Positions 50,560 through 59,260 of a DNA stretch of 64,000 nucleotides are shown in pieces. The position numbers and the translations under genes are program-made. Where the stretch lies: contig CAXUHI010000012.1 in the NCBI GenBank assembly GCA_964251045.1, forward strand, positions 41,798 to 105,797, in the 5' to 3' direction. The stretch is from Terriglobus sp964251045 (GTDB lineage Bacteria > Acidobacteriota > Terriglobia > Terriglobales > Acidobacteriaceae). Numbering within the stretch: the stretch's first letter is position 1; each line of letters begins with the position of its first letter. Under the pieces are notes generated by a model. It worked only from the letters and a program-made list of their open reading frames with translations. It did not search any database and had not been told where the DNA came from.

Positions 50560-51329
50560 TTCTGTTGCCATCGCGATCGGTACTGCTGCGTGTCGCAGGC
50601 ACTTTTCTGTGCGCCTCTACATTGCTTCTTCAAGGGTGCGGGCATCGCAAGCCGATTGTTACTTCCGTACCGGTGGCTCCTGAAGTCATTACGTCTTCGC
50701 TGCGGTTCCAGAAGGTCTATGTCTTTGTGCCCGGAGATGCGATGGAGATTTCTGTGATGAAGAGTCCAGAAGTTTCAAGGACCGTCATCGTGCGACCGGA
50801 CGGATTCATCTCTCTGCCGGTAGTCAATGAGGTGAAGGCAGCCGGGAAGACACCGCCTGAGCTGCGGGAAGAGCTCACGATACTCTTAGCCAAACGGTAT
50901 CTCAATCCTGAGGTTGCGGTGATTCCCACCGTGTTCCGGCAGCCGATGGTGTATGTCACCGGTGATGTCGGCCAGGCGTCTGTGGCAGTTCCCTTGCGGG
51001 ACGCACCGACAGCTCTGCAGGCGTTGACCCTGGCCGGTGGGTTCCGCCGGTCTTCCGCAACGAAAGCGGTCGCGCTGATGCGCCTGAGCGAAGATGGCCA
51101 TCTGAAGATTTCCGTCATTCCGGCGGCCGACAAGTCACAGCCCGGCGCGTACGCTGGCCTGCGCGCGCTTCCCATGCAGGCGGATGATGTCCTGTTCGTC
51201 CCGGAAAATTCACGCAGCCAGATAAATCGTTTTGTAAACGACTTTATCAACTCACCTCTGCAATCCGCAGAGCTGGCGCTGGGCACTTATACAAACTTCC
51301 GGTTGATCAGCTACTTCAACAAGAATTAA
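50556..51329 (+). CDS. Polysaccharide export lipoprotein (Wza/GumB-like)
   Basis: 257 residues from the ATGA overlap. A lipobox (LLLQGCGHRK) ends the signal peptide. The poly-export domain YVFVPGDAMEISVMKSPEVS and TVIVRPDGFISLPVVNEVKA, then SLBB-like repeats (PMVYVTGDVGQASVAVPLRD, ALQALTLAGGFRRSSATK), fit an outer-membrane export channel. It ends a five-gene coupled run and overlaps the convergent dehydratase by 14 bp. Confidence 0.9.
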   Translation: MILLPSRSVLLRVAGTFLCASTLLLQGCGHRKPIVTSVPVAPEVITSSLRFQKVYVFVPGDAMEISVMKSPEVSRTVIVRPDGFISLPVVNEVKAAGKTPPELREELTILLAKRYLNPEVAVIPTVFRQPMVYVTGDVGQASVAVPLRDAPTALQALTLAGGFRRSSATKAVALMRLSEDGHLKISVIPAADKSQPGAYAGLRALPMQADDVLFVPENSRSQINRFVNDFINSPLQSAELALGTYTNFRLISYFNKN

Positions 51330-52392
51330 TTTGGTTGCGTTGTCGGGGGGTCGGCCATTGCATTGCCGCCCTATTTCCATCTCTCTGCGACTTCGCCTTC
51401 GAGGAGGCTTCGAAGTCACTGCGGTACCAGGCGATGGTACGCTCCAGCCCCTCCTCGAGTCTGTAGCGGGGTGCCCACGAGAGCCATGTTCGCGCTTTGG
51501 TCGCGTCGAGATACTGTTCCCGTATCTCGGTCGACACGTTGTTCTGCACAATGGGTTGCAGGTTACTACAGCCCATGAGCTTGACGATCAGACCCGCTAG
51601 TTCCAGGGTCGTCAGCGGCAGGCCCAGGCTGAAGTTGAATGCTTCACCATAAACCGCGGGATTGCTCTCCATGGCTTCCGCAAGGATGAGGTAGGCGAGT
51701 GCCGCGTCTTCCACATAGAGAAAGTCACGGACAAACTTCCCGTCACTGCGGATCACGAACGGCTCGCCGTGCAGGGCAGCCTGAATGACGCCCGGTACGA
51801 TGCGGCTGTAGTTCAGATCTCCTCCGCCAAATAGATTCCCACAGCGAACGATTGAGACGGGAAGCCCGAAGGTGGCGGCATACATTTTGGAAATCAAATC
51901 GGTGCAGCTCTTCGACACGTCGTACGGATACTGCCCGCGCAGGGGATGATCTTCCCGGTATGGCAAGGTGTCGGTGGCGCCGTAAGCTTTATCTGAAGAG
52001 GCGATGAGCACCTGCTGCACATTGACTTGCCGCGCCGCTTCCAGCAGCAACCAGGTGCCTCGAACATTCGACTCCAGCGTGCCGACAGGATCCTGCTTTG
52101 CAATGCCAACGAGTGTCTGCGCGCCGAGATGGATCACGGTCTGCGCCTCATGCTCTGCAAGCGCTCTCTGCAGGAGGTGCGGGTCCGTGAGAGAGCCATA
52201 AACACAGGTGATCTGGTCGCTCATATGCGTGGACCAGAGGCGGCTCTTTGAGACGTGGTCGCGGATCAATGCGGTAACTCTTGCCCCGCGCTGAAGCAGG
52301 CAGGCTACAAGCGTGCTGCCCAGCAGGCCGGTTGCGCCGGTTACAAAAACTCGGCGATCCTGCCAGAAAAGATTACTGTTGATCGTGCTCAT
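51316..52392 (-). CDS. NAD-dependent sugar 4,6-dehydratase/epimerase (CDP-glucose dehydratase-like SDR)
   Basis: 358 residues from ATG 52392, with GGTGGAG upstream; a GTG at 52407 adds 5. The Rossmann motif VFVTGATGLLGST, VIHLGAQTLVGIAKQDP, SSDKAYG and the Y-x3-K (YPYDVSKSCTD) are visible, followed by GNLFGGGDLNYSRIVPG. The overall pattern resembles RfbG of the locus (57804), so it may act on a CDP- or GDP-sugar; which one is uncertain. Confidence 0.82.
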   Translation of the reverse strand: MSTINSNLFWQDRRVFVTGATGLLGSTLVACLLQRGARVTALIRDHVSKSRLWSTHMSDQITCVYGSLTDPHLLQRALAEHEAQTVIHLGAQTLVGIAKQDPVGTLESNVRGTWLLLEAARQVNVQQVLIASSDKAYGATDTLPYREDHPLRGQYPYDVSKSCTDLISKMYAATFGLPVSIVRCGNLFGGGDLNYSRIVPGVIQAALHGEPFVIRSDGKFVRDFLYVEDAALAYLILAEAMESNPAVYGEAFNFSLGLPLTTLELAGLIVKLMGCSNLQPIVQNNVSTEIREQYLDATKARTWLSWAPRYRLEEGLERTIAWYRSDFEASSKAKSQRDGNRAAMQWPTPRQRNQINSC

Positions 52393-52474
52393 GATCTTGC
52401 ACTCCACCGGCCTGCATTACTACGTCAGGATTGTGATTGGCATATCTTCTCAGGCTATGCCTGCTCCTGCCAGC

Positions 52475-52509
52475 AATTTGCGACGGTGTCCTAAGAAAGT
52501 TCGCAAATT
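52475..52509. promoter_or_regulatory. Inverted repeat AATTTGCGA-N17-TCGCAAATT
   Basis: A perfect 9-bp inverted repeat in the divergent region between the dehydratase (start 52392) and the glycosylphosphotransferase (start 52653). It could be an operator for a dimeric regulator of both units, or fold as a hairpin. There is no T-run after it, so a terminator is unlikely. Confidence 0.5.
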
Positions 52510-52652
52510 TCCCAACCACCGCTTCCTGCGCGCGGGGAAGGCGCAGGATACTTATCCTGTAAGCGTTCCGCGCGGCAGGCACCATAGCGGGTGCTGATGC
52601 CGCACCCATCTGGAGGTATCCATGCCGTGGCACGATAGAAAGGGCGGCGCAC

Positions 52653-54080
52653 GTGACTGGTAAACGGCTGATCACAATGAATCTGCTGCGTGCCATGGAT
52701 CTCGCCATGCTCCCGCTGGCGTACTGGTGTGCGTTGGGCATCAGTTCCCCGCTGAGGCTGCGGACGTTCTTGAGTGAGAGCGTCATCGACCGTTTCTCGC
52801 TCGTGAACATGGTTTTCTGCCTGCTAGTCGCCTTGGTTTGGCACCAGGCATTCACTTATGCGGATGCCTACCAGTCCTTCCGGCTGTCCTCGTTTCGTAC
52901 GCAGGCGCGGGCCTTGCTGAAAGCGACGCTCCTGGGGTCGATCGGTATTGAGGCTATCAATCTGGTCGCGCAGAGTCACCTGGGCAAAGTCTTTCCCGTG
53001 TTGCTCTGGATCTTCAGCGCTCTCAGCGAGGTGGTCGTTCGCAGTCTGCTTCGCGTCGCGCTGCGTCACGCGCGCCAAAAAGGTCGGAACCTGCGCTGGA
53101 TGGTAATTGTGGGAACTAACCCGCGTGCCCTCGACTTTGGAAACGAAATCATAGGCCAGCGGCAGCTTGGCTATGTTGTTGCCGGCTTCATCGCGCAAGA
53201 CGGTCAGGCTTCCGCTGCTCCGGGCGACATCGAGGTCCTTGGAGAAGTTTCCGAACTGCCGGTCCTTCTTCGCAAAATAGTGGTCGATGAAGTGGCGCTC
53301 TCGCTGCCCCTGCACTCGCACATGGAACAGATCACTGCTGTATGCCAGGTGTGCCGCGATCATGGGATTATTACCAGGCTTGTTGCAGACTCAGTGGGTC
53401 CGAGCCTGTCGATTTCGCGGATGGATGCGCTGGGCCGCTTCGGCCTGTTGACGGTGATACCGGAGTCTTCGGTAAGCGCCGCCCGGATGGCGAAAGCGAC
53501 CTTTGATGTTGCCGTTGCATCTCTCCTGCTGATCCTGACGGCACCCTTGCTTGCGGTCATCAGCGTGGCGATCGCCCTGACATCTCCCGGTCCGATCCTC
53601 TTTCACCAGGTGCGGCTCGGAGAAAACAAACGCAAGTTCCGGATGCATAAGTTCCGAACCATGGTGGTGAACGCCGAAAGCCAGGTGGAACATCTGAACG
53701 CCGAACAGGTGAACAACGCACCGACCTTCAAGATGCGGCAAGACCCAAGAATCACGCCGATCGGACGAATCTTGCGTAAATACAGTCTGGATGAACTACC
53801 GCAGCTGTTCAATGTCGTGAAGCTGGAGATGAGCCTGGTTGGACCGCGTCCTTTGCCGCTTCGCGACTATGAGGGTTTCGAGCGGGACCATCACTTTCGC
53901 AGGTTCAGCGTGAAGCCCGGCCTGAGCTGCTTGTGGCAGATCAGCGGCAGAAGCGACATCGATTTTGAAGAGTGGATGAAGCTTGATATGGAGTACATCG
54001 ACCGCTGGTCTTTCTGGCTGGATCTGAAGATCCTCGCCAAGACCTTGCCTGCCGTCATTCGCGGCAGCGGAGCTTACTAG
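52653..54080 (+). CDS. Undecaprenyl-phosphate glycosylphosphotransferase (WcaJ/EpsE type), initiating enzyme
   Basis: 475 residues from GTG 52653; an ATG at 52677 is possible. Several N-terminal helices (LVNMVFCLLVALVWHQAFTY, GSIGIEAINLVAQS) precede a CoA-binding-like domain (WMVIVGTNPRALDFGNEIIG), then the bacterial sugar transferase domain: ATFDVAVASLLLILTAPLL, HKFRTMVVNAESQVE, RKYSLDELPQLFNVVKLEMS, LVGPRPLPLRDYE and KPGLSCLWQISGRSDIDFEE. It moves a hexose-1-phosphate onto undecaprenyl phosphate and so begins the EPS repeat unit. Confidence 0.93.
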   Translation: MTGKRLITMNLLRAMDLAMLPLAYWCALGISSPLRLRTFLSESVIDRFSLVNMVFCLLVALVWHQAFTYADAYQSFRLSSFRTQARALLKATLLGSIGIEAINLVAQSHLGKVFPVLLWIFSALSEVVVRSLLRVALRHARQKGRNLRWMVIVGTNPRALDFGNEIIGQRQLGYVVAGFIAQDGQASAAPGDIEVLGEVSELPVLLRKIVVDEVALSLPLHSHMEQITAVCQVCRDHGIITRLVADSVGPSLSISRMDALGRFGLLTVIPESSVSAARMAKATFDVAVASLLLILTAPLLAVISVAIALTSPGPILFHQVRLGENKRKFRMHKFRTMVVNAESQVEHLNAEQVNNAPTFKMRQDPRITPIGRILRKYSLDELPQLFNVVKLEMSLVGPRPLPLRDYEGFERDHHFRRFSVKPGLSCLWQISGRSDIDFEEWMKLDMEYIDRWSFWLDLKILAKTLPAVIRGSGAY

Positions 54081-54154
54081 ACTGGGTTCATTCCGAGCTC
54101 ACGGCCACGCGACGCTGCGCCGACACCCACAGTCGTAGCACTGCAATGTGATGC

Positions 54155-54391
54155 TCAGGCGAAGGTCTCGTCTTGCCGGGCAGCAGCGCCGGGCAGTCCA
54201 CGCGAGCTATCGCTGAGTACGGTGTACGCTACAACGGCGCATGCCGCTGGCCAGAAGATCGAAGTGGCGGTGATGCGCGCTAGGTCAAGAGCCTTCATCT
54301 CACCAAGGCAGGCGTTTTCACTCCGCTCGATTGCACTGTTGGTGAAAAAGAGACCTGCTACGACCGAGTAGAGAACTGCAGGGATAATCAT
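54155..54391 (-). CDS. Small two-helix membrane protein
   Basis: ATG 54391, with AAGGGA upstream, gives 78 residues. Two hydrophobic helices are seen (IIPAVLYSVVAGLFFTNSAI and ATSIFWPAACAVVAYTVL) with a charged loop between (ERSENACLGEMKALDLAR). I do not recognise a family. The composition supports a real membrane protein. It follows the radical SAM gene on the same strand, 111 bp downstream. Confidence 0.5.
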   Translation of the reverse strand: MIIPAVLYSVVAGLFFTNSAIERSENACLGEMKALDLARITATSIFWPAACAVVAYTVLSDSSRGLPGAAARQDETFA

Positions 54392-54502
54392 GTTCTTGTT
54401 CCCTTCAGATGACCTCATCGGCAGGGAACGATTCGTCTTGAGTGTTCGCGGAACTTTTTGCGCTTTAAAGTCGGACAGTGGCAGGTTCCGCTCAGCCAGT
54501 CA

Positions 54503-55693
54503 TCAAGCTTCCGAATGGACAGACGTACGAAGCGGGACAGCGACCTTGTTGGAGGTGAAGAGCCGCTTGATCTCGTTAATGAAAGCGACAAGCGTGACCA
54601 GAACAACCTGGCGGTTCAGGAACTCGTTGTAATCCATGATCATGGGTGTTGGGCACTTTTCACAGATCGCGTTGACGGGCCCGCCGCGGCCCGCAAACCT
54701 GTTCCGTACCGACTGGAACGTGGAGTTGTTCACAACATCCATGTACGACGATTTCTCGCCTGTGTGGCCGATGGTGCCAAAGTCGTCGGCCACCTGAAAG
54801 GTTGTGCAGCACGGCGTGACGGTGCCATCCCAGTTGACTGCGGCTGACATGTAATGCCATCCGCACCGCGAATGGCTCTTCGTGGCAGACGCACTATGTG
54901 TTTGAATCTGGTACAGGGGGTCGGTCGATTGCCAACCGGCGATCTTCTGACGATCTGCTTCCGGCACAGGAAAGCGATCGGTTTGCAGAAAGGGTGTGCG
55001 AAACTCCAGCCGGTCCACTCCCAGCTCCGTGGCCAGTTCGGTGACGCGGCCTCTTTCGTGCTCGTTGAATGAGAACACCAGAAATTGCCAGGTAATGATC
55101 GGGGTCGTCTGTCCCAGGCGACGCTTCAGAGCGATCATGCGGCGGAGGTTATCAAGAACAAGATCGATCTTTCCCTGCCGCCTGTATTGCCCATAGGTTT
55201 CCGTGCTGATGCCGTCTGCCGCGACGACAAGTTCGTTCAGGCCGGAGGTGACAAGGCGCTCCAGACGCTCATCAGAAAGCGGCAGACTCAGGTTGGTACT
55301 CATGCTTGAGACGATCTTCTTTTGCGACGCCAGCAGAAGCAGATCTTCCGTGTGCGGGTTCAGAAGCGGCTCGCCCCAGTTGAAGAAGTCGATGAAAAAA
55401 AGTGAGTCGCCAACCTCATCGATCAGGCGCTTGATCATTTCGTATTCCGCATGACCCTTGCTGCGGTCCTGGACGCGTTGACCAGTAGGGCAAAGCGGAC
55501 AGCGTAGCTGGCACACGTTCGTCGGATCGATGGTCAGCTTTGTCGGCTTGGCCTGAATCTTTGCGACGCCGTGCTTGAGTTCGTAGTTACTGCGGACCCA
55601 GTTGAGATACGCTGCCGGCCGGCGGAGACGGACATTCATGGCCGTAAAAAGCCTGTATTTGTCTAAGATTCGCGAGGAAATACTCTTCAACAC
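54503..55693 (-). CDS. Radical SAM protein with SPASM domain
   Basis: 396 residues from GTG 55693, with AGGGG upstream. The radical SAM [4Fe-4S] motif is Cys61-x3-Cys65-x2-Cys68 (NVCQLRCPLCP). The SPASM region near the C-terminus has RCGWHYMSAAVNWDGTVTPC, a second Cys (CCTTF) and CEKCP, giving auxiliary iron-sulfur ligands. Known SPASM enzymes modify peptides or sugars. In an EPS locus it may deoxygenate or otherwise alter a sugar or a lipid-linked intermediate. The class II aldolase gene lies upstream on the same strand, 186 bp away. Confidence 0.85.
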   Translation of the reverse strand: MLKSISSRILDKYRLFTAMNVRLRRPAAYLNWVRSNYELKHGVAKIQAKPTKLTIDPTNVCQLRCPLCPTGQRVQDRSKGHAEYEMIKRLIDEVGDSLFFIDFFNWGEPLLNPHTEDLLLLASQKKIVSSMSTNLSLPLSDERLERLVTSGLNELVVAADGISTETYGQYRRQGKIDLVLDNLRRMIALKRRLGQTTPIITWQFLVFSFNEHERGRVTELATELGVDRLEFRTPFLQTDRFPVPEADRQKIAGWQSTDPLYQIQTHSASATKSHSRCGWHYMSAAVNWDGTVTPCCTTFQVADDFGTIGHTGEKSSYMDVVNNSTFQSVRNRFAGRGGPVNAICEKCPTPMIMDYNEFLNRQVVLVTLVAFINEIKRLFTSNKVAVPLRTSVHSEA

Positions 55694-55879
55694 AGACCAG
55701 CCCCTGAAACAGCACTATAGGCGAACACCCCCATCAGGATGCGAACGCTTCACGAATCAAAGATGTGCCGCAGGGAAGCGCTTACTCGTGCGTAAAGGTA
55801 TTGCATTCAACCATAGTCGCAACTCTCGCAGAGGGCAGGCGAAATGTCAAACACATCCCTCGGAGAGTTTCTCTGTGAT

Positions 55880-56569
55880 TTACACCGTGAGATCTGATCG
55901 CGTAAAGGCGTTTTGCTGGTACTTCGTCTTGGCCCTCTGCAGGTGTCTCACCCGCTCGGGCGAAAGAGGCTGTGCCGACCCTATCTGATGGGCTGCAAGA
56001 GCTATCCGGGCGAGGTGCTCCACGGTTTCCATCTTCATGAAGGCGTCAAGCAGCGTAGGGCCGAAGCTCACAGCGCCATGATTTTCCAGCAAAACCGCAT
56101 CGTGTTCACCGATATGTGGTTCCAGGCTCTGCGCCACTTCGTGCGTCCCTGTAGTTGCGTACCCGGCAAGCGGGACACAGCCCAGGGTCATCACTGCTTC
56201 CTGACACAGGATCTCGTCGAGAGCCCGGCCAGAGCAGGCGAACGCGGTGGCTGTTGAGGGATGGGCGTGAATGACCGCTTTTACGTCGGAGCGCCCGTGA
56301 TACACCGCGAGGTGCATGCCGACTTCGCTCGTGACGTTCCTTGTGCCGGCGAGCAGACATCCGTGGAGATCGACGATAACCATGTCTGCAGCCTTTACCA
56401 GAGCTTTGCTCATGCCGGTCGGCGTCACGAGAAGCCGTTCCCCGTCGAGTCGAACGGAGAGATTTCCTGAGGTCCCAGGGGTGAAGCTTAAACGTGAGAG
56501 CCAGCGACTGAATTTCACCAGCTCCCGGCGCAGATGTTCTTCCTCACTGAATGAACCTTCCGTAAGCAT
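55880..56569 (-). CDS. Class II aldolase/adducin-family protein (fuculose-phosphate aldolase-like)
   Basis: 229 residues from ATG 56569, behind GGGAAG; the frame extends to 56605. The family pattern is present: WLSRLSFTPGTSGNLSVRL, LLVTPTGMSKALVKAADMVI, the zinc histidines in AVIHAHPSTATAFAC, and the later LLENHGAVSFGPTLLDAF with the third His. These enzymes cleave or form C-C bonds in phosphorylated sugars such as L-fuculose-1-phosphate. Here it may make or salvage a deoxy-sugar precursor. Confidence 0.88.
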   Translation of the reverse strand: MLTEGSFSEEEHLRRELVKFSRWLSRLSFTPGTSGNLSVRLDGERLLVTPTGMSKALVKAADMVIVDLHGCLLAGTRNVTSEVGMHLAVYHGRSDVKAVIHAHPSTATAFACSGRALDEILCQEAVMTLGCVPLAGYATTGTHEVAQSLEPHIGEHDAVLLENHGAVSFGPTLLDAFMKMETVEHLARIALAAHQIGSAQPLSPERVRHLQRAKTKYQQNAFTRSDLTV

Positions 56570-57051
56570 TGGCTTCCCTCCGTCGTCCTGAAGTGCTGGT
56601 GTCAAAGCGTCCGGTGAACGGCGTCGTTGAGTAGCGGGAGGTAAGCGTCATCGCCGGAACAGGACAAGAACTGTCAGTGTTATCTGGAACCTCTTTTGTA
56701 TCGCAAATCCTATGGACAGGTAACGGACTTTCTGGTCATTTGCCCTTTAGCCGATCTGCACGCGCCGGACCAGCCGAGAGGGATGTCGTCTGCTCGTATT
56801 GAACTTGCTGGGATGGGCGTTTGCCACTGGAGGAGGAGGAACGCCGCAGCGCTCTGCCAAAGGCGAAATCAGGCTGTGGACTCCTAGTCGGTGCCGCTTG
56901 CACCCGGAGCTGACGCTACATGCACACGGCCACGCATCTACCGACGAGGCGTGCGATGAATGCTGACATAATGCCCTAGGGATGTAAACCAAGCTTGAAG
57001 ACACCGGTCTTCGCAACGGGATAGGAAAGGCTTTGGCCTGAGGAAACGACA
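56570..57051. other. Divergent control region of rfbF and the aldolase, with a 13-mer shared with the wzz upstream region
   Basis: About 480 bases with no recognised gene. TTGCACCCGGAGC at 56898-56910 lies 142 bp before the rfbF start; the identical 13-mer at 30487-30499 lies 140 bp before the Wzz start. GCTGTGG also occurs a little upstream of each (56873 and 30470). Confidence 0.45.
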
Positions 57052-57819
57052 ATGAAAGCAGTGATTTTAGCTGGTGGTCTGGGTACGCGCCTCTCTGAAG
57101 AGACGTCGCTTCGGCCCAAACCCATGGTGGAGATCGGCGGCCGGCCGATCCTCTGGCACATCCTGAAGATCTACTCGCAGCACGGCATCCATGACTTCGT
57201 CATTTGCTGCGGCTACAAGGGCTACGTCATAAAGGAGTATTTCGCCAACTACTTCTTGCACACTTCCGACGTGACATTTGACATGCAGATCAACGCAATG
57301 ACAGTACATAGTTCCGTGGCTGAACCGTGGAAAGTGACTCTTGTCGACACGGGCCATTCCACCGGAACGGGCGGCCGGCTCCGGCGCGTGCGGAAGTACC
57401 TGGCGCCAGACGAGCCGTTCTGTCTAACGTATGGCGACGGAGTGGCTGATGTGGACATCACGGCGCTCATCGCATTCCATAAAGACCACAACAAGGCGGT
57501 TACGCTGACAAGTGTGCAGCCAACGGCACGCTTCGGCGCCTTGGGGCTGAAGGATACGCTGATCTATTCCTTTCAGGAAAAGCCCACAGATGAAGGTGGG
57601 TGGATCAACGGCGGCTTTTTTGTGTTAAACCCGTCCGCTATCGACGCCGTCACCGACGATACCCAGATGTTCGAGCGCGAACCGATCACAGAGCTCGTGA
57701 GGGAGGGAGAGGTGCATGCCTTCTTTCATCATGGATTCTGGCAGGCCATGGACACGCTCCGTGATAGGCAAAATCTCGAGGAGCTTTGGCAGAAAGGGGC
57801 ACCATGGAAGACCTGGTAA
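57052..57819 (+). CDS. rfbF: Glucose-1-phosphate cytidylyltransferase
   Basis: 255 residues, ATG behind GAGGAAA. The N-terminal nucleotidyltransferase motif MKAVILAGGLGTRLSEET and RPKPMVEIGGRPILWHILKI is followed by YGDGVADVDI (metal Asp). It makes CDP-glucose from CTP and glucose-1-phosphate. Its frame overlaps rfbG by 16 bp, so the two are co-expressed. CDP-glucose feeds the 4,6-dehydratase directly downstream. Confidence 0.95.
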   Translation: MKAVILAGGLGTRLSEETSLRPKPMVEIGGRPILWHILKIYSQHGIHDFVICCGYKGYVIKEYFANYFLHTSDVTFDMQINAMTVHSSVAEPWKVTLVDTGHSTGTGGRLRRVRKYLAPDEPFCLTYGDGVADVDITALIAFHKDHNKAVTLTSVQPTARFGALGLKDTLIYSFQEKPTDEGGWINGGFFVLNPSAIDAVTDDTQMFEREPITELVREGEVHAFFHHGFWQAMDTLRDRQNLEELWQKGAPWKTW

Positions 57820-58916
57820 GACTTTCAAACGCGGAAAGCAACACCTGGGCCGGGCGGCGGGTGTTCCTGACGGGGCATACCGGCTTCAAGGGCGGATGGC
57901 TCGCGCTTTGGCTCGCGCGCCGTGGCGCGATCGTCCGTGGGTATGCACTTGATCCAGGTACCTCACCCAACCTCTTCCAGGAGGCCCGCGTCGGTGACGT
58001 CATCGAGGACGTGCGAGGAGATATTCGCGACGGGAGCCGCGTCGAGGCGGCGATGAAGGAGTTCGTTCCTGAGGTTGTGTTTCACCTTGCGGCTCAGCCC
58101 TTGGTGAGGCTTTCGTATGCCGACCCCATCACAACCTACGAGACCAACGTCATTGGGACGGCCCGCGTGCTGGATGCGGTGCGTCGCACGCCTTCGGTGC
58201 GTGCGGTGGTCTCTGTTACGACGGATAAGTGCTACGAGAACAAAGAGTGGCATTGGGGATATCGCGAAACGGATCCGCTTGGCGGCTATGATCCGTACTC
58301 CAGCTCTAAGGCGTGTGCTGAGATCGTTTCCGCGACGTTTCGGCAGTCGTACTTTCCAGTGGACAAACACTCTGAGCACCGGGTCGGAGTCGCAACCGCC
58401 CGCGCCGGTAACGTGATCGGTGGCGGAGACTGGGCCATGGACCGCTTGCTGCCGGACTTGGTCCGCGGGTTCCTGAGCGGGGAACCAGTTGCGATCCGCA
58501 GGCCTGGAGCCATCCGCCCATGGCAGCACGTGCTGGAGCCGCTGCATGGTTATCTCACGGTAGCGGAGAAGCTGCTGTCAAAGAACGCTCCACGCTATGC
58601 CACCGCTTTCAACTTCGGACCGGCCAATGATGATGCAAAACCGGTCGGCTGGATCGCGGACCGCATGGTTCAGACCTGGGGCGAGGGCACGTCCTGGTTC
58701 CGGGACGGAGATCCCGGAGTGCATGAAGCAGGCTTCCTGAAGCTGGACGCAAGCCGCGCACGGGCCGAGCTAGGTTGGCAGCCAAGAACAGACCTTGGTG
58801 TCGCATTGGATTGGCTTGTTGAGTGGTACAAAGCACAGCATCAAGGTGAAAACATGCATGCCTTCACCTTGGAGCAGATCAGCCGCTATGAGGCACTCGC
58901 TCGGCCGGGTGAATAA
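57804..58916 (+). CDS. rfbG: CDP-glucose 4,6-dehydratase
   Basis: 370 residues from ATG 57804, with AAAGGGG upstream. The short-chain dehydrogenase features are RVFLTGHTGFKGGWLALWLA, VFHLAAQPLVRLSYADP, SVTTDKCYENKEWHWGYRE and the Y-x3-K (YDPYSSSKACAEI), followed by RAGNVIGGGDWAMDRLLPD, the characteristic CDP-glucose dehydratase segment. It makes CDP-4-keto-6-deoxy-glucose, precursor of 3,6-dideoxyhexoses and branched sugars. No rfbH-type 3-dehydratase lies next to it. Confidence 0.94.
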   Translation: MEDLVRLSNAESNTWAGRRVFLTGHTGFKGGWLALWLARRGAIVRGYALDPGTSPNLFQEARVGDVIEDVRGDIRDGSRVEAAMKEFVPEVVFHLAAQPLVRLSYADPITTYETNVIGTARVLDAVRRTPSVRAVVSVTTDKCYENKEWHWGYRETDPLGGYDPYSSSKACAEIVSATFRQSYFPVDKHSEHRVGVATARAGNVIGGGDWAMDRLLPDLVRGFLSGEPVAIRRPGAIRPWQHVLEPLHGYLTVAEKLLSKNAPRYATAFNFGPANDDAKPVGWIADRMVQTWGEGTSWFRDGDPGVHEAGFLKLDASRARAELGWQPRTDLGVALDWLVEWYKAQHQGENMHAFTLEQISRYEALARPGE

Positions 58917-59260
58917 CCTCTCAGCCTTTGCCTGGAAGAGCGCGGAGTTATAGACGCATGTTTAAGAGAATCAAGAGCTTTGTGAAGCTGGTTCCCGCTC
59001 CGTGCGGTACCCGAATGCCGGCACTTACCTTGAGAGAGACCGGCTGGAATGGCCAAGTGGATTGTGGGTCGCAGCTCCATCGAAACCCTCAACGCCGCTC
59101 TCTACCTCGTCTATCTCTCCAACAAGCCTTACGTCCCGCTGAAGAATCGCTAGCTCCGGCCTGGGCAGTTCGAAGTAGGCATCCGACAACTGCATTTCTC
59201 GGTACTAATCGTGCCAGTCGGTAACTAGCGTCGTGCCTTATGCTGTTGTGAGGCGTTGGC
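58917..59260. other. Gap after rfbG with a possible gene fragment
   Basis: No intact gene. A short frame at 59049-59153 reads MAKWIVGRSSIETLNAALYL, then VYLSNKPYVPLKNR and stops; this looks like the conserved end of a longer protein, so it may be a gene remnant. I do not recognise the family. This marks the downstream edge of the EPS locus. Confidence 0.35.
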
